A DNA stretch of 64,000 nucleotides from Bathynomus jamesi (lineage: Eukaryota > Arthropoda > Malacostraca > Isopoda > Cirolanidae), in contig JAJOZX010012239.1 in the NCBI GenBank assembly GCA_023014485.1, forward strand, positions 1-64,000, in the 5' to 3' direction. The notes below the pieces were generated by a model. That model was not told the origin of the DNA, did not search any database, and saw only the letters and a list, made by a program, of their open reading frames with translations. The position numbers and the translations under genes are program-made. Shown piece by piece: positions 22,450 to 36,600 of the stretch. The stretch's first letter is position 1, and each line of letters begins with the position of its first letter.

Positions 22450-22819
22450 GGTTGTCCCTCTTGGATGCAACCTTCTGTAACTGAAAATTGATTTGCAACT
22501 AAAACTGACTCGAAACTACTTCGAGTATCTTTGTAAATCTCTGGGGTTTGGTTGTCCCTCTTGGATGCAACCAACCGAAACTGAAAACTGATTTGAAATT
22601 AACTGAAAATGGAAAATGACTGCACTTGATCTCTATTCAAGTGGAGACGATTAACCTCTGTTTTGGTTGACCCTCTTGGTGCAACCTTCTGACTTCAAAA
22701 AATGACTTCAAAATTACTTCAAGTATCTTTATAAATCTCTGGGGTTTGGTTGTCCCTTTTGGTTACAACCAACTGAAACTGTCTGAAAACTGAAAATGGA
22801 ACTTGAAACTGCTTCAAGT
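22450..22819 (+). other. Four-module paired-hairpin block, unit 4
   Basis: 370 bp, stems intact, with the CTGAAAATTG spacer form. Confidence 0.6.
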
Positions 22820-25800
22820 AACTCCATAACTCTATAAACCCCTGTAAACTCTCTGTAAACTCTCTGTAAACTCTCTCTCTCTTAATTTGCAAGTCAATTC
22901 AATTCAGTAATTGAAAAAAATTTGCAAACAAAAAATAAAAAAAATGTAAACATTTCACTCGAATGTACGGGAAGGTACATAAAATAAAATTATTCTATAC
23001 TGAATATAATAGTGCAAATAACTGTGACAATTGACTCTCTTGAAATGAACTCTCTGTTACAATTAACTCTCTGTTACAATTAACTCTCTGTTACAATAAA
23101 AACAAATGTATCAGTGGTGTATGGAATGTTCACTGTTTCTTGTGAATTCTGACTTGATACTCATTATTAACTGTTAATAATAGTGACTTTTCAAATGTTT
23201 ATAAATTACTTAAAAAAAAAACTGTACTTAACAAAATTTTCTATGGGGAAATCCTTGAGACGTGTCCTGAAGACGTCTTCCTGGCTACTTCTTCTTGGAT
23301 GAAAACTAGGCATGGAGAACTTGGAGTCGTGACACACCGGTTCAAGGGTGGATGTCACGAACTAGAAGTCGTGACACGCCGGTCAACTGGTTTTCCTGAT
23401 GCAGGGTAATTTCTATCTTGGCCAAAGAGTGGCCTCTTCTTAAAATAATCTTCTTCTTAAAGTAATCTTCTTCTTAAAGTAATCTTCTTCTTAAAGTAAT
23501 CTTCTTCTTAAAGTAATCTTCTTCTTAAAGTAATCTTCTTCTTAAAGTAATCTTGTTATCCTGTTATCCTGGTAAAGGGTCTGGAAGACTGGAAGAATCC
23601 TGGAGTCGTGAAGATCCTGGTTAAAGGGTCGCCAGTTGTTAGACCCCATATCTTCTTCTTCTTCTTCTTATCCTGGCTATGGGTCTGGGGTGTCTCGTAT
23701 AGACGAGGCGTTCTTGTTAAGGGGCAAGGGGCCTCTGCCCCCTCCCCGCAGCGAGGCTGCAGTCCAAAGAAGAGTCTCGTAATGAAGTTCTCTGATGAAG
23801 TCTAATGAAGAAGAAGAAGTGCAATGACGAAGTGCTGTAATTTTACAAGTACATGTATAATATAACTTAAATGTTTGGGGGAAGACAGTCGAAGGTTAAG
23901 TTTCCCCCCTTTTTTAAACACATCAGATGTTTTGAAAGATTTTCAATAAAAATTTTAAAAAAATTAAAATAAAAAAATTTGTATTTTCGCCGAGTCTACA
24001 TTTATGAAGGCGATATCATTTCGTAATAGTACACATAAGTACAAATTAAGTACACGACTGAATACGTATTAATTTTGGTTCATTACAATTACGATTACAA
24101 TTATGGATTACTTCATATTCACTTGTTGTTTAATTACACTTCCATTTTAAAGTACATTCTTACATGATAAATTAAATCATTACATTCAATTACAGTTTCA
24201 TTGAAGTACATTACATTATATTAAATTAAAGTATTACAGTTAATTACAATCAAACAGTTACAATAACTTTGTTTTGTTTTTTACAGTGTTTCATATTAAT
24301 AGACAATTAAGATGTTAAATATAATACAAAGTACATGGCACTTAAGAGATAATTTATTTACGAAATAATATGTTATAATGTTATAAATTTGAAATCAGAG
24401 CGAACGGAGGTATTTTATCTTTGAGGCGCTCGAATCTGCCAGTCAGCGGAATTCGATTTACTTACCAAGCATCTATGAATATCTTACGAGGGTTGAACGC
24501 ACTTGAAAGTAAAAAATAATACTAGAACGTATTTTTTCGTTTTCGAACGAAGGCCTAAAGTTTCGTGCTTCACAAATTGACACGTAAACATAGACTGATA
24601 AGTTGATAGGGTATAAGTAGACAATAGGTAGATGAATGAATAAGTAATAAAATTAATAAAGGATAGCGGTCAAGAAAGAACATGAATGTAAGAATGAGTA
24701 TGGTTGAATAAGGAGTATGGTTGAATAATAATGTTTATACTACATAACACCACAACATTATTACTAAAGAATTTACCATACATTGAATACGGAAGATGTC
24801 CAAATACTAAGAACGTGATTCAGTGTACAAAGTATGGGAAACGTAAAGAGAATAAAGTTATTTTATGGCGTCATAGTGTATAAGTCATTATTTAGAAAAG
24901 ATGAATTAGAGAAATACAGTAATGAATAAAGAAGTATAAATCATTATTAGGAAGATTTACAAGAACGAATTAGAGACAGAGTGGGTAGTAATGACTAAGA
25001 AGTACAACTACGGGTTCCAATCCTGTTACATGCAATGTGTATGCATAATCTAGGGTCGAGGGTGAGATGCAAGACAATTCGTAATTAATTATAATAACTT
25101 CTATAACAAATGGAAAATGGATACGACTAAACCATAGATATTGTAGATCGTAGGGTTGTGACACGAACAAAAATAGGAAGCTACAAGTAAATTATTATCC
25201 AAACTCGCGTTAAGCGATTTTGGTTCTTATGTAAAAATGAATATTGATTATTCATTGTTCATTTTTTACATTGCTCTCCCCTTTTAAAATGATATTTATA
25301 CAATAATATAATAAAATTAATACAATACAATACAATTGAGAAAATAACATCGTAACTAATTCAAGTTAGGTGACGAATTTTTCTTTACAATACAAATTTT
25401 ATACAGAACGAGTTCGGGTAGTTGAGTACAATGCAGAGTAATCAAATTTTTAACATGACACTCGCTTAGAGGGTTATTATAAAATATAAAAATTCAAAGA
25501 TTAAAACTTTACTTTTATACAAACAGAATAAAGGATTAATACGTTAATTTAGAGAAACAATTAAGCTAGACAAAGAATGATAGTTAAATTTTTTTTCAAA
25601 ATTTGTATTTTTCTGTGGGAAAAATTATGTACATAATGAATAGAGTAAAAGGGAAAACTATAAATTTTAAAGTTCATGGATTTTTCGAGGCTTCCATGAT
25701 AGTACAATTGATAACTAATTTTATTGACTATTGTAGATAAAAAATCGAATTATGTATGGATGATGTATAGACCTGTGGTCAGTGTGTATTTGGGTGTTTA

Positions 25801-27440
25801 GGTGCAAAGTGTGTATTTTACAATTTCGAGGGACAGATTAGCTGATAGGATTGTTCAAGTAACTAAATATTCAATGATTTTAGCATAAGGTTTGTATATA
25901 TATATATATATATGCATACATGCATTTTTATTGACTGTTGTAGGTACAAATCGAATTACGTAGTGAATGATGTATAGACCTGTGGTCAAGTGTGTATTTA
26001 TGTTTATTGGGTACAAAGTGTGTATTTTATAATTTCGAGACACAGATTAGCTGATAGGATTGTTAAATTAACTGTATAAATGCATGAGCGAGAATTTATA
26101 TAAAGTAAGCAATAATTATTATGTATTATGATGATAATGTTTGCATACGCGTTTTAATGCAAAAGTGACTGGAGGGATGGAACGTAAATGAATTCGAATG
26201 TGTCAAAAGTAATAAAATTCACTTAGGATTATAGATTTTACATAATTAATCAGTTACACGTATAAGGTAATTAAAAAAAGACGTACTTAGAAGACCTTAC
26301 GAGTAATGACAGTAACTCTCACGGTTTAAAATTGATTTTCGACACAATTAAATTCGACTACTAAAATTCATAACCATATACTGTAGTAGTATGTCAATTT
26401 GACTATAATTTTCGTTTGATACCTTACAAATGGTACAATAACAATTTAAGGACAGTTACTCACGATTAATTGAACAAAATAAAAATAAAAATACAAATTA
26501 AAAATATGAATCAATTATGCATTTCAACGAGCTAAATACAATTTTATAATATTCTAAAAAATAAAAGTAAATCGAGCCATAGATGAGTTTCGGCCAAGAA
26601 TAAAAAAGTTATTGAAATGGAAGGAAGCATTTCGAACAATCTTTTCTTTTAATAATCTCAGGTAAATTTTACATTAAAAATTATTTTATATAATAAAAAA
26701 AAATATTAAAAAGGTTTAATAATTTTTTGCTGTTAAGTAGAAAAATTATACTCTCGTTAAATGTTGATAGAATTTTGAATTATTTGATATTTTAGTCTGA
26801 AAACTTGTTTGCATATGATAAATACATATGTTTTATTGTGTAGAAGTTTTATTAAAATTAAATGACAAAAAAGAACAAAACTGAAATTTAGGGTATGTGC
26901 GATCATACGGGGGAATTGAGTGACTAAGCAGGGGGTATAAGTTTGAAATTGACAATACGTCTTTCGTGAGCACTTTGCTTTTTTTTTTTTTTTTTTTTTT
27001 AAAGATTGCTTGTCACACTACTTAGAACAAAAAATTAAAAGAGTTGAAACAAAACGGAGGGACGGCATGTTCCTCATATACATTACAATAATTACCAAAT
27101 CATTACAAACAATTGTAAAAACTGTTTTGGTCACAAATAATGAATTACATAACTATATATTTATATACGTAACAATGCATGAAAAGGGAAAGACAAATCG
27201 GTGAATTTCAGTCTTACAAACAAAGAAAAGGTTAAACCAAAGACGCAACCCGGTCAATTCAGGTTGAATTAAATTCTCTTTTACAACAAAAAAAGGTTGA
27301 ATTAAATTCTCTTAAACAACAAAAAAGGTTGAATTAAATTCTTAAATTACATTTTCTTAAATTAAATTCTCTTAAATTACAAAGAAAAGTTGAATTCAAT
27401 TGACTGCATTGAAATGAATGGGTATTTGAAACTAACAGAG

Positions 27441-27838
27441 ACTGACTTCAAATAAAACTCTCTGACTTCAAATAAAACTCTCTGACTTCAAATAAAACTC
27501 TCTGACTTCAAATAAAACTCTCTGACTTCAAATAAAACTCTCTGACTTCAAATAAAACTCTCTGACTTCAATAAAACTCTCTGACTTCAAATAAAACTCT
27601 CTGACTTCAAATAAAACTCTCTGACTTCAAATAAAACTCTCTGACTTCAAATAACTCTCTGACTTCAAATAAACTCTCTGACTTCAATAAAACTCTCTGA
27701 CTTCAAATAAAACTCCTCTGACTTCAATAAAACTCCTCTGACTTCAAATAAAACTCCTCTGACTTCAAATAAAACTCCTCTGACTTCAAATAAAACTCTC
27801 TGACTTCAAATAAAACTCTCTGACTTCAAATAAAACTG
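27441..27838 (+). repeat. 20/21-bp minisatellite, unit 5
   Basis: About twenty copies, several shortened by one or two A residues. The four 21-bp variants lie just before the last two copies. Confidence 0.95.
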
Positions 27839-27851
27839 AAATCTCTGGGGC

Positions 27852-28219
27852 GGTTGTCCCTCTTGGATGCAACCTTCTGTAACTGAAAATTGATTTGCAA
27901 CTAAAACTGACTCGAAACTACTTCGAGTATCTTTGTAAATCTCTGGGGTTTGGTTGTCCCTCTTGGATGCAACCAACCGAAACTGAAAACTGATTTGAAA
28001 TTAACTGAAAATGGAAAATGACTGCACTTGATCTCTATTCAAGTGGAGACGATTAACCTCTGTTTTGGTTGACCCTCTTGGTGCAACCTTCTGACTTCAA
28101 AAATGACTTCAAAATTACTTCAAGTATCTTTTAAATCTCTGGGGTTTGGTTGTCCCTTTTGGTTACAACCAACTGAAACTGTCTGAAAACTGAAAATGGA
28201 ACTTGAAACTGCTTCAAGT
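27852..28219 (+). other. Four-module paired-hairpin block, unit 5
   Basis: 368 bp. Two single-base deletions fall in spacers (CAAAAATGAC and ATCTTTTAAAT), and no stem is affected although the rest of this unit is rich in small deletions. Confidence 0.6.
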
Positions 28220-31200
28220 AACTCCATAACTCTATAAACCCCTGTAAACTCTCTGTAAACTCTCTGTAAACTCTCTCTCTCTTAATTTGCAAGTCAATTC
28301 AATTCAGTAATTGAAAAAAATTTGCAAACAAAAATAAAAAAAATGTAAACATTTCACTCGAATGTACGGGAAGGTACATAAAATAAAATTATTCTATACT
28401 GAATATAATAGTGCAAATAACTGTGACAATTGACTCTCTTGAAATGAACTCTGTTACAATTAACTCTCTGTTACAATTAACTCTCTGTTACAATAAAAAC
28501 AAATGTATCAGTGGTGTTGGAATGTTCACTGTTTCTTGTGAATTCTGACTTGATACTCATTATTAACTGTTAATAATACTTTTCAAATGTTTATAAATTA
28601 CTTAAAAAAAAAAACTGTACTTAACAAAATTTTCTATGGGGAAATCCTTGAGACGTGTCCTGAAGACGTCTTCCTGGCTACTTCTTCTTGGATGAAAACT
28701 AGGCGTGGAGAACTTGGAGTCGTGACACACCGGTTCAAGGGTGGATGTTACGAACTAGAAGTCGTGACACGCCGGTCAACTGGTTTTATCCTGATGCAGG
28801 GTAATTTCTATCTTGGCCAAAGAGTGGCCTCTTCTTAAAATAATCTTCTTCTTAAAGTAATCTTCTTCTTAAAGTAATCTTCTTCTTAAAGTAATCTTCT
28901 TCTTAAAGTAATCTTCTTCTTAAAGTAATCTTCTTCTTAAAGTAATCTTGTTATCCTGTTATCCTGGTAAAGGGTCTGGAAGACTGGAAGAATCCTGGAG
29001 TCGTGAAGATCCTGGTTAAAGGGTCGCCAGTTGTTAGACCCCATATCTTCTTCTTCTTCTTCTTATCCTGGCTATGGGTCTGGGGTGTCTCGTATAGACG
29101 AGGCGTTCTTGTTAAGGGGCAAGGGGCCTCTGCCCCCTCCCCGCAGCGAGGCTGCAGTCCAAAGAAGAGTCTCGTAATGAAGTTCTCTGATGAAGTCTAA
29201 TGAAGAAGAAGAAGTGCAATGACGAAGTGCTGTAATTTTACAAGTACATGTATAATATAACTTAATGTTTGGGGGAAGACAGTCGAAGGTTAAGTTTCCC
29301 CCCTTTTTTAAACACATCAGATGTTTTGAAAGATTTTCAATAAAAATTTTAAAAAATTAAAATAAAAACTAATTTGTATTTTTCGCCGATCTACATTTAT
29401 GAAGGCGATATCATTTCGTAATAGTACACATAAGTACAAATTAAGTACACGACTGAATACGTATTAATTTTGGTTCATTACAATTACGATTACAATTATG
29501 GATTACTTCATATTCACTTGTTGTTTAATTACACTTCCATTTTAAAGTACATTCTTACATGATAAATTAAATCATTACATTCAATTACAGTTTCATTGAA
29601 GTACATTACATTATATTAAATTAAGTATTACAGTTAATTACAATCAAACAGTTACAATAACTTTGTTTGTTTTTACAGTGTTTCATATTAATAGACAATT
29701 AAGATGTTAAATATAATACAAAGTACATGGCACTTAAGAGATAATTTATTTACGAAATAATATGTTATAATGTTATAAATTTGAAATCAGAGCGAACGGA
29801 GGTATTTTATCTTTGAGGCGCTCGAATCTGCCAGTCAGCGGAATTCGATTTACTTACCAAGCATCTATGAATATCTTACGAGGGTTGAACGCACTTGAAA
29901 GTAAAAATAATACGAACGTATTTTTTCGTTTTCGAACGAAGGCCTAAAGTTTCGTGCTTCACAAATTGACACGAGTAAACATAGACTGATAAGTTTGATA
30001 GGGATAAGTAGACAATAGGTAGATGAATGAATAAGTAATAAAATTAATAAAGGATAGCGGTCAAGAAAACATGAATGTAAGAATGAGTATGGTTGAATAA
30101 GGAGTATGGTTGAATAATAATGTTTATACTACATAACACCACAACATTATTACTAAAGAATTTACCATACATTGAATACGGAAGATGTCCAAATACTAAG
30201 AACGTGATTCAGTGTACAAAGTATGGGAAACGTAAAGAGAATAAAGTTATTTTATGGCGTCATAGTGTATAAGTCATTATTTAGAAAAGATGAATTAGAG
30301 AAATACAGTAATGAATAAAGAAGTATAAATCATTATTAGGAAGATTTACAAGAACGAATTAGAGACAGTGGGTAGTAATGACTAAGAAGTACAACTACGG
30401 GTTCCAATCCTGTTACATGCAATGTGTATGCATAATCTAGGGTCGAGGGTGAGATGCAAGACAATTCGTAATTAATTATAATAACTTCTATAACAAATGG
30501 AAAATGGATACGACTAAACCATAGATATTGTAGATCGTAGGGTTGTGACACGAACAAAAATAGGAAGCTACAAGTAAAATTATTATCCAAACTCGCGTTA
30601 AGCGATTTGGTTCTTATGTAAAATGAATATTGATTATTCATTGTTTCATTTTTTACATTGCTCTCCCCTTTTAAAATGATATTTATACAATAATATAATA
30701 AAATTAATACAATACAATACAATTGAGAAATAACATCGTAACTAATTCAAGTTAGGTGACGAATTTTTCTTTACAATACAATTTTATACAGAACGAGTTC
30801 GGGTAGTTGAGTACAATGCAGAGTAATCAAATTTTTAACATGACACTCGCTTAGAGGGTTATATTATATATAAAATTCAAAGATTAAAACTTTACTTTTA
30901 TACAAACAGAATAAAGGATTAATACGTTAATTTAGAGAAACAATTAAGCTAGACAAAGAATGATAGTTAAATTTTTTTTCAAAATTTGTATTTTTCTGTG
31001 GGAAAAATTATGTACATAATGAATAGAGTAAAAGGGAAAACTATAAATTTTAAAGTTCATGGATTTTTCGAGGCTTCCATGATAGTACAATTGATAACTA
31101 ATTTTATTGACTATTGTAGATAAAAAATCGAATTATGTAATGGATGATGTATAGACCTGTGGTCAAGTGTGTATTTGGGTGTATTAGGTGCAAAGTGTGT

Positions 31201-32816
31201 ATTTTACAATTTCGAGGGCAGATTAGCTGATAGGATTGTTCAGTAACTAAATATTCAATGATTTTAGCATAAGGTTTGTATATATATATTATATATATAT
31301 ATATATTATAGTGTGCCTACATGCATTTTTATTGACTGTTGTAGGTACAAATCGAATTACGTAGTGAATGATATAGACCTGTGGTCAAGTGTGTTTTATG
31401 TTTATTGGGTACAAAGTGTGTATTTTATAATTTCGAGACACAGATTAGCTGATAGGATTGTTAATTAACTGTATAATGCATGAGCGAGAATTATATAAAG
31501 TAAGCAATAATTATTATGTATTATGATGATAATGTTTGCATACGCGTTTTAATGCAAAAGTGACTGGAGGGATGGAACGTAAATGAATTCGAATGTGTCA
31601 AAAGTAATAAAATTCACTTAGGATTATAGATTTTACATAATTAATCAGTTACACGTATAAGGTATTAAAAAGAACGTACTTAGAAGACCTTACGAGTAAG
31701 ACAGTAACTCTCACGGTTTTTAAAATGATTTTCGACCACAATTAAATTCACTACTAAATATCATAACCATACTGTAGTAGTATGTCAATTTGACTATAAT
31801 TTTCGTTTGATACCTTACAAATGGTACAAAACAATTTAAGGACGTTTACTCACGATTAATTGAACAAAATAAAAAAAATACAAATTAAAAATATGAATCA
31901 ATTATGCATTTCAACGAGCTAAATACAATTTTTATAATATTCTAAAAAATAAAAGTAATCGAGCCATAGATGAGTTTCGGCCAGAATAAAAAGTTATTGA
32001 AATGGGAAGCATTTCGAACAATCTTTTCTTTTAATAATCTCAGAAATTTTACATTAAAATTATTTTTATATATAAAAAAAAATATTAAAAAGGTTTATAA
32101 TTTTTTTGCATGTTAAGTAGAAAAATTATACTCTCGTTAATGTTGATAGAATTTTGAATTATTTGATATTTAGTCTGAAAACTTGTTTGCATATGAAAAA
32201 TACATATGTTTTATTGTGTAGAGTTTTATTAAATTAAATGACAAAAAAGAACAAAACTGAAATTTAGGGTATGTGCGATCATACGGGGGAATTGAGTGAC
32301 TAAGCAGGGGGTATAAGTTTGAAATTGACAATACGTCTTTCGTGAGCACTTTGCTTTTTTTTTTTTTTTTTTTTAAAGATTGCTTGTCACACTACTTAGA
32401 ACAAAAAATTAAAAGAGTTGAAACAAAACGGAGGGACGGCATGTTCCTCATATACATTACAATAATTACCAAAATCATTACAAACAATTGTAAAAACTGT
32501 TTTGGTCACAAATAATGAATTACATAACTATATTTTATATACGTAACAATGCATGAAAAGGGAAAGACAAATCGGTGAATTTCAGTCTTACAAACAAAGA
32601 AAAGGTTAAACCAAAGACGCAACCCGGTCAATTCAGGTTGAATTAAATTCTCTTTTACAACAAAAAAAAGGTTGAATTAAATTCTCTTAAACAACAAAAA
32701 AGGTTGAATTAAATTCTTAAATTACATTTTCTTAAATTAAATTCTCTTAAATTACAAAGAAAAAGTTGAATTCAATTGACTGCATTGAAATGAATGGGTA
32801 TTTGAAACTAACAGAG

Positions 32817-33236
32817 ACTGACTTCAAATAAAACTCTCTGACTTCAAATAAAACTCTCTGACTTCAAATAAAACTCTCTGACTTCAAATAAAACTCTCTG
32901 ACTTCAAATAAAACTCTCTGACTTCAAATAAAACTCTCTGACTTCAAATAAAACTCTCTGACTTCAAATAAAACTCTCTGACTTCAAATAAAACTCTCTG
33001 ACTTCAAATAAAACTCTCTGACTTCAAATAAAACTCTCTGACTTCAAATAAAACTCTCTGACTTCAAATAAAACTCCTCTGACTTCAATAAAACTCTCTG
33101 ACTTCAAATAAAACTCCTCTGACTTCAAATAAAACTCCTCTGACTTCAAATAAAACTCCTCTGACTTCAAAAAACTCCTCTGACTTCAATAAAACTCTCT
33201 GACTTCAAATAAAACTCTCTGACTTCAAATAAAACT
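32817..33236 (+). repeat. 20/21-bp minisatellite, unit 6
   Basis: About twenty-one copies. Five 21-bp variants lie near the distal end, with a 20-bp copy among them. Confidence 0.95.
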
Positions 33237-33250
33237 GAAATCTCTGGGGC

Positions 33251-33620
33251 GGTTGTCCCTCTTGGATGCAACCTTCTGTAACTGAAAATTGATTTGCAAC
33301 TAAAACTGACTCGAAACTACTTCGAGTATCTTTGTAAATCTCTGGGGTTTGGTTGTCCCTCTTGGATGCAACCAACCGAAACTGAAAACTGATTTGAAAT
33401 TAACTGAAAATGGAAAATGACTGCACTTGATCTCTATTCAAGTGGAGACGATTAACCTCTGTTTTGGTTGACCCTCTTGGTGCAACCTTCTGACTTCAAA
33501 AAATGACTTCAAAATTACTTCAAGTATCTTTATAAATCTCTGGGGTTTGGTTGTCCCTTTTGGTTACAACCAACTGAAACTGTCTGAAAACTGAAAATGG
33601 AACTTGAAACTGCTTCAAGT
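33251..33620 (+). other. Four-module paired-hairpin block, unit 6
   Basis: 370 bp with all stems intact. It lies after the indel-rich part of the unit. Confidence 0.6.
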
Positions 33621-36600
33621 AACTCCATAACTCTATAAACCCCTGTAAACTCTCTGTAAACTCTCTGTAAACTCTCTCTCTCTTAATTTGCAAGTCAATT
33701 CAATTCAGTAATTGAAAAAAATTTGCAAACAAAAAATAAAAAAAATGTAAACATTTCACTCGAATGTACGGGAAGGTACATAAAATAAAATTATTCTATA
33801 CTGAATATAATAGTGCAAATAACTGTGACAATTGACTCTCTTGAAATGAACTCTGTTACAATTAACTCTCTGTTACAATTAACTCTCTGTTACAATAAAA
33901 ACAAATGTATCAGTGGTGTATGGAATGTTCACTGTTTCTTGTGAATTCTGACTTGATACTCATTATTAACTGTTAATAATAGTGACTTTTCAAATGTTTA
34001 TAAATTACTTAAAAAACAAACTGTACTTAACAAAATTTTCTATGGGGAAATCCTTGAGACGTGTCCTGAAGACGTCTTCCTGGCTACTTCTTCTTGGATG
34101 AAAACTAGGCGTGGAGAACTTGGAGTCGTGACACACCGGTTCAAGGGTGGATGTTACGAACTAGAAGTCGTGACACGCCGGTCAACTGGTTTTATCCTGA
34201 TGCAGGGTAATTTCTATCTTGGCCAAAGAGTGGCCTCTTCTTAAAATAATCTTCTTCTTAAAGTAATCTTCTTCTTAAAGTAATCTTCTTCTTAAAGTAA
34301 TCTTCTTCTTAAAGTAATCTTCTTCTTAAAGTAATCTTCTTCTTAAAGTAATCTTGTTATCCTGTTATCCTGGTAAAGGGTCTGGAAGACTGGAAGAATC
34401 CTGGAGTCGTGAAGATCCTGGTTAAAGGGTCGCCAGTTGTTAGACCCCATATCTTCTTCTTCTTCTTCTTATCCTGGCTATGGGTCTGGGGTGTCTCGTA
34501 TAGACGAGGCGTTCTTGTTAAGGGGCAAGGGGCCTCTGCCCCCTCCCCGCAGCGAGGCTGCAGTCCAAAGAAGAGTCTCGTAATGAAGTTCTCTGATGAA
34601 GTCTAATGAAGAAGAAGAAGTGCAATGACGAAGTGCTGTAATTTTACAAGTACATGTATAATATAACTTAAATGTTTGGGGGAAGACAGTCGAAGGTTAA
34701 GTTTCCCCCCTTTTTTAAACACATCAGATGTTTTGAAAGATTTTCAATAAAAATTTTAAAAAAATTAAAATAAAAACTAATTTGTATTTTTCGCCGAGTC
34801 TACATTTATGAAGGCGATATCATTTCGTAATAGTACACATAAGTACAAATTAAGTACACGACTGAATACGTATTAATTTTGGTTCATTACAATTACGATT
34901 ACAATTATGGATTACTTCATATTCACTTGTTGTTTAATTACACTTCCATTTTAAAGTACATTCTTACATGATAAATTAAATCATTACATTCAATTACAGT
35001 TTCATTGAAGTACATTACATTATATTAAATTAAAGTATTACAGTTAATTACAATCAAACAGTTACAATAACTTTGTTTTGTTTTTTACAGTGTTTCATAT
35101 TAATAGACAATTAAGATGTTAAATATAATACAAAGTACATGGCACTTAAGAGATAATTTATTTACGAAATAATATGTTATAATGTTATAAATTTGAAATC
35201 AGAGCGAACGGAGGTATTTTATCTTTGAGGCGCTCGAATCTGCCAGTCAGCGGAATTCGATTTACTTACCAAGCATCTATGAATATCTTACGAGGGTTGA
35301 ACGTACTTGAAAGTAAAAAATAATACTAGAACGTATTTTTTCGTTTTCGAACGAAGGCCTAAAGTTTCGTGCTTCACAAATTGACACGAGTAAACATAGA
35401 CTGATAAGTTGATAGGGTATAAGTAGACAATAGGTAGATGAATGAATAAGTAATAAAATTAATAAAGGATAGCGGTCAAGAAAGAACATGAATGTAAGAA
35501 TGAGTATGGTTGAATAAGGAGTATGGTTGAATAATAATGTTTATACTACATAACACCACAACATTATTACTAAAGAATTTACCATACATTGAATACGGAA
35601 GATGTCCAAATACTAAGAACGTGATTCAGTGTACAAAGTATGGGAAACGTAAAGAGAATAAAGTTATTTTATGGCGTCATAGTGTATAAGTCATTATTTA
35701 GAAAAGATGAATTAGAGAAATACAGTAATGAATAAAGAAGTATAAATCATTATTAGGAAGATTTACAAGAACGAATTAGAGACAGAGTGGGTAGTAATGA
35801 CTAAGAAGTACAACTACGGGTTCCAATCCTGTTACATGCAATGTGTATGCATAATCTAGGGTCGAGGGTGAGATGCAAGACAATTCGTAATTAATTATAA
35901 TAACTTCTATAACAAATGGAAAATGGATACGACTAAACCATAGATATTGTAGATCGTAGGGTTGTGACACGAACAAAAATAGGAAGCTACAAGTAAAATT
36001 ATTATCCAAACTCGCGTTAAGCGATTTTGGTTCTTATGTAAAAATGAATATTGATTATTCATTGTTCATTTTTTACATTGCTCTCCCCTTTTAAAATGAT
36101 ATTTATACAATAATATAATAAAATTAATACAATACAATACAATTGAGAAAATAACATCGTAACTAATTCAAGTTAGGTGACGAATTTTTCTTTACAATAC
36201 AAATTTTATACAGAACGAGTTCGGGTAGTTGAGTACAATGCAGAGTAATCAAATTTTTAACATGACACTCGCTTAGAGGGTTATTATAAAATATAAAAAT
36301 TCAAAGATTAAAACTTTACTTTTATACAAACAGAATAAAGGATTAATACGTTAATTTAGAGAAACAATTAAGCTAGACAAAGAATGATAGTTAAATTTTT
36401 TTTCAAAATTTGTATTTTTCTGTGGGAAAAATTATGTACATAATGAATAGAGTAAAAGGGAAAACTATAAATTTTAAAGTTCATGGATTTTTCGAGGCTT
36501 CCATGATAGTACAATTGATAACTAATTTTATTGACTATTGTAGATAAAAAATCGAATTATGTAATGGATGATGTATAGACCTGTGGTCAAGTGTGTATTT

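Larger units (their letters stand above)
18282..23722 (+). repeat. Array unit 4 (5441 bp)
   Basis: It carries the GAACGTACTT variant near 19060, shared with units 7 and 11 only. TA tract 20463-20480, poly-T 21550-21569, 20-bp minisatellite 22027-22434 (about 20 copies), hairpin modules 22450-22819, 17-bp minisatellite 23447-23548. Small deletions occur near 20563, 20782 and 23394. Confidence 0.95.
23723..29117 (+). repeat. Array unit 5 (5395 bp, many small deletions)
   Basis: Scattered 1-3 bp deletions occur through the unit, for example near 23975, 24583, 25190, 25757, 26326, 26725 and in the minisatellite. TA tract 25895-25913, after which the usual AGTG is lost. Poly-T 26979-27000, 20-bp minisatellite 27441-27838, hairpin modules 27852-28219 (two 1-bp deletions, both in spacers), 17-bp minisatellite 28842-28943. 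Confidence 0.95.
29118..34523 (+). repeat. Array unit 6 (5406 bp, densest small indels)
   Basis: From about 29260 to 32260 this unit has the highest density of single-base deletions and insertions in the array (examples near 29390, 29915, 30001, 30609, 31244, 31665, 31735, 31985). The rest, from 32350, is close to consensus. TA tract 31279-31310 is interrupted by TT. Poly-T 32355-32374, 20-bp minisatellite 32817-33236, hairpin modules 33251-33620, 17-bp minisatellite 34248-34349. Confidence 0.95.
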
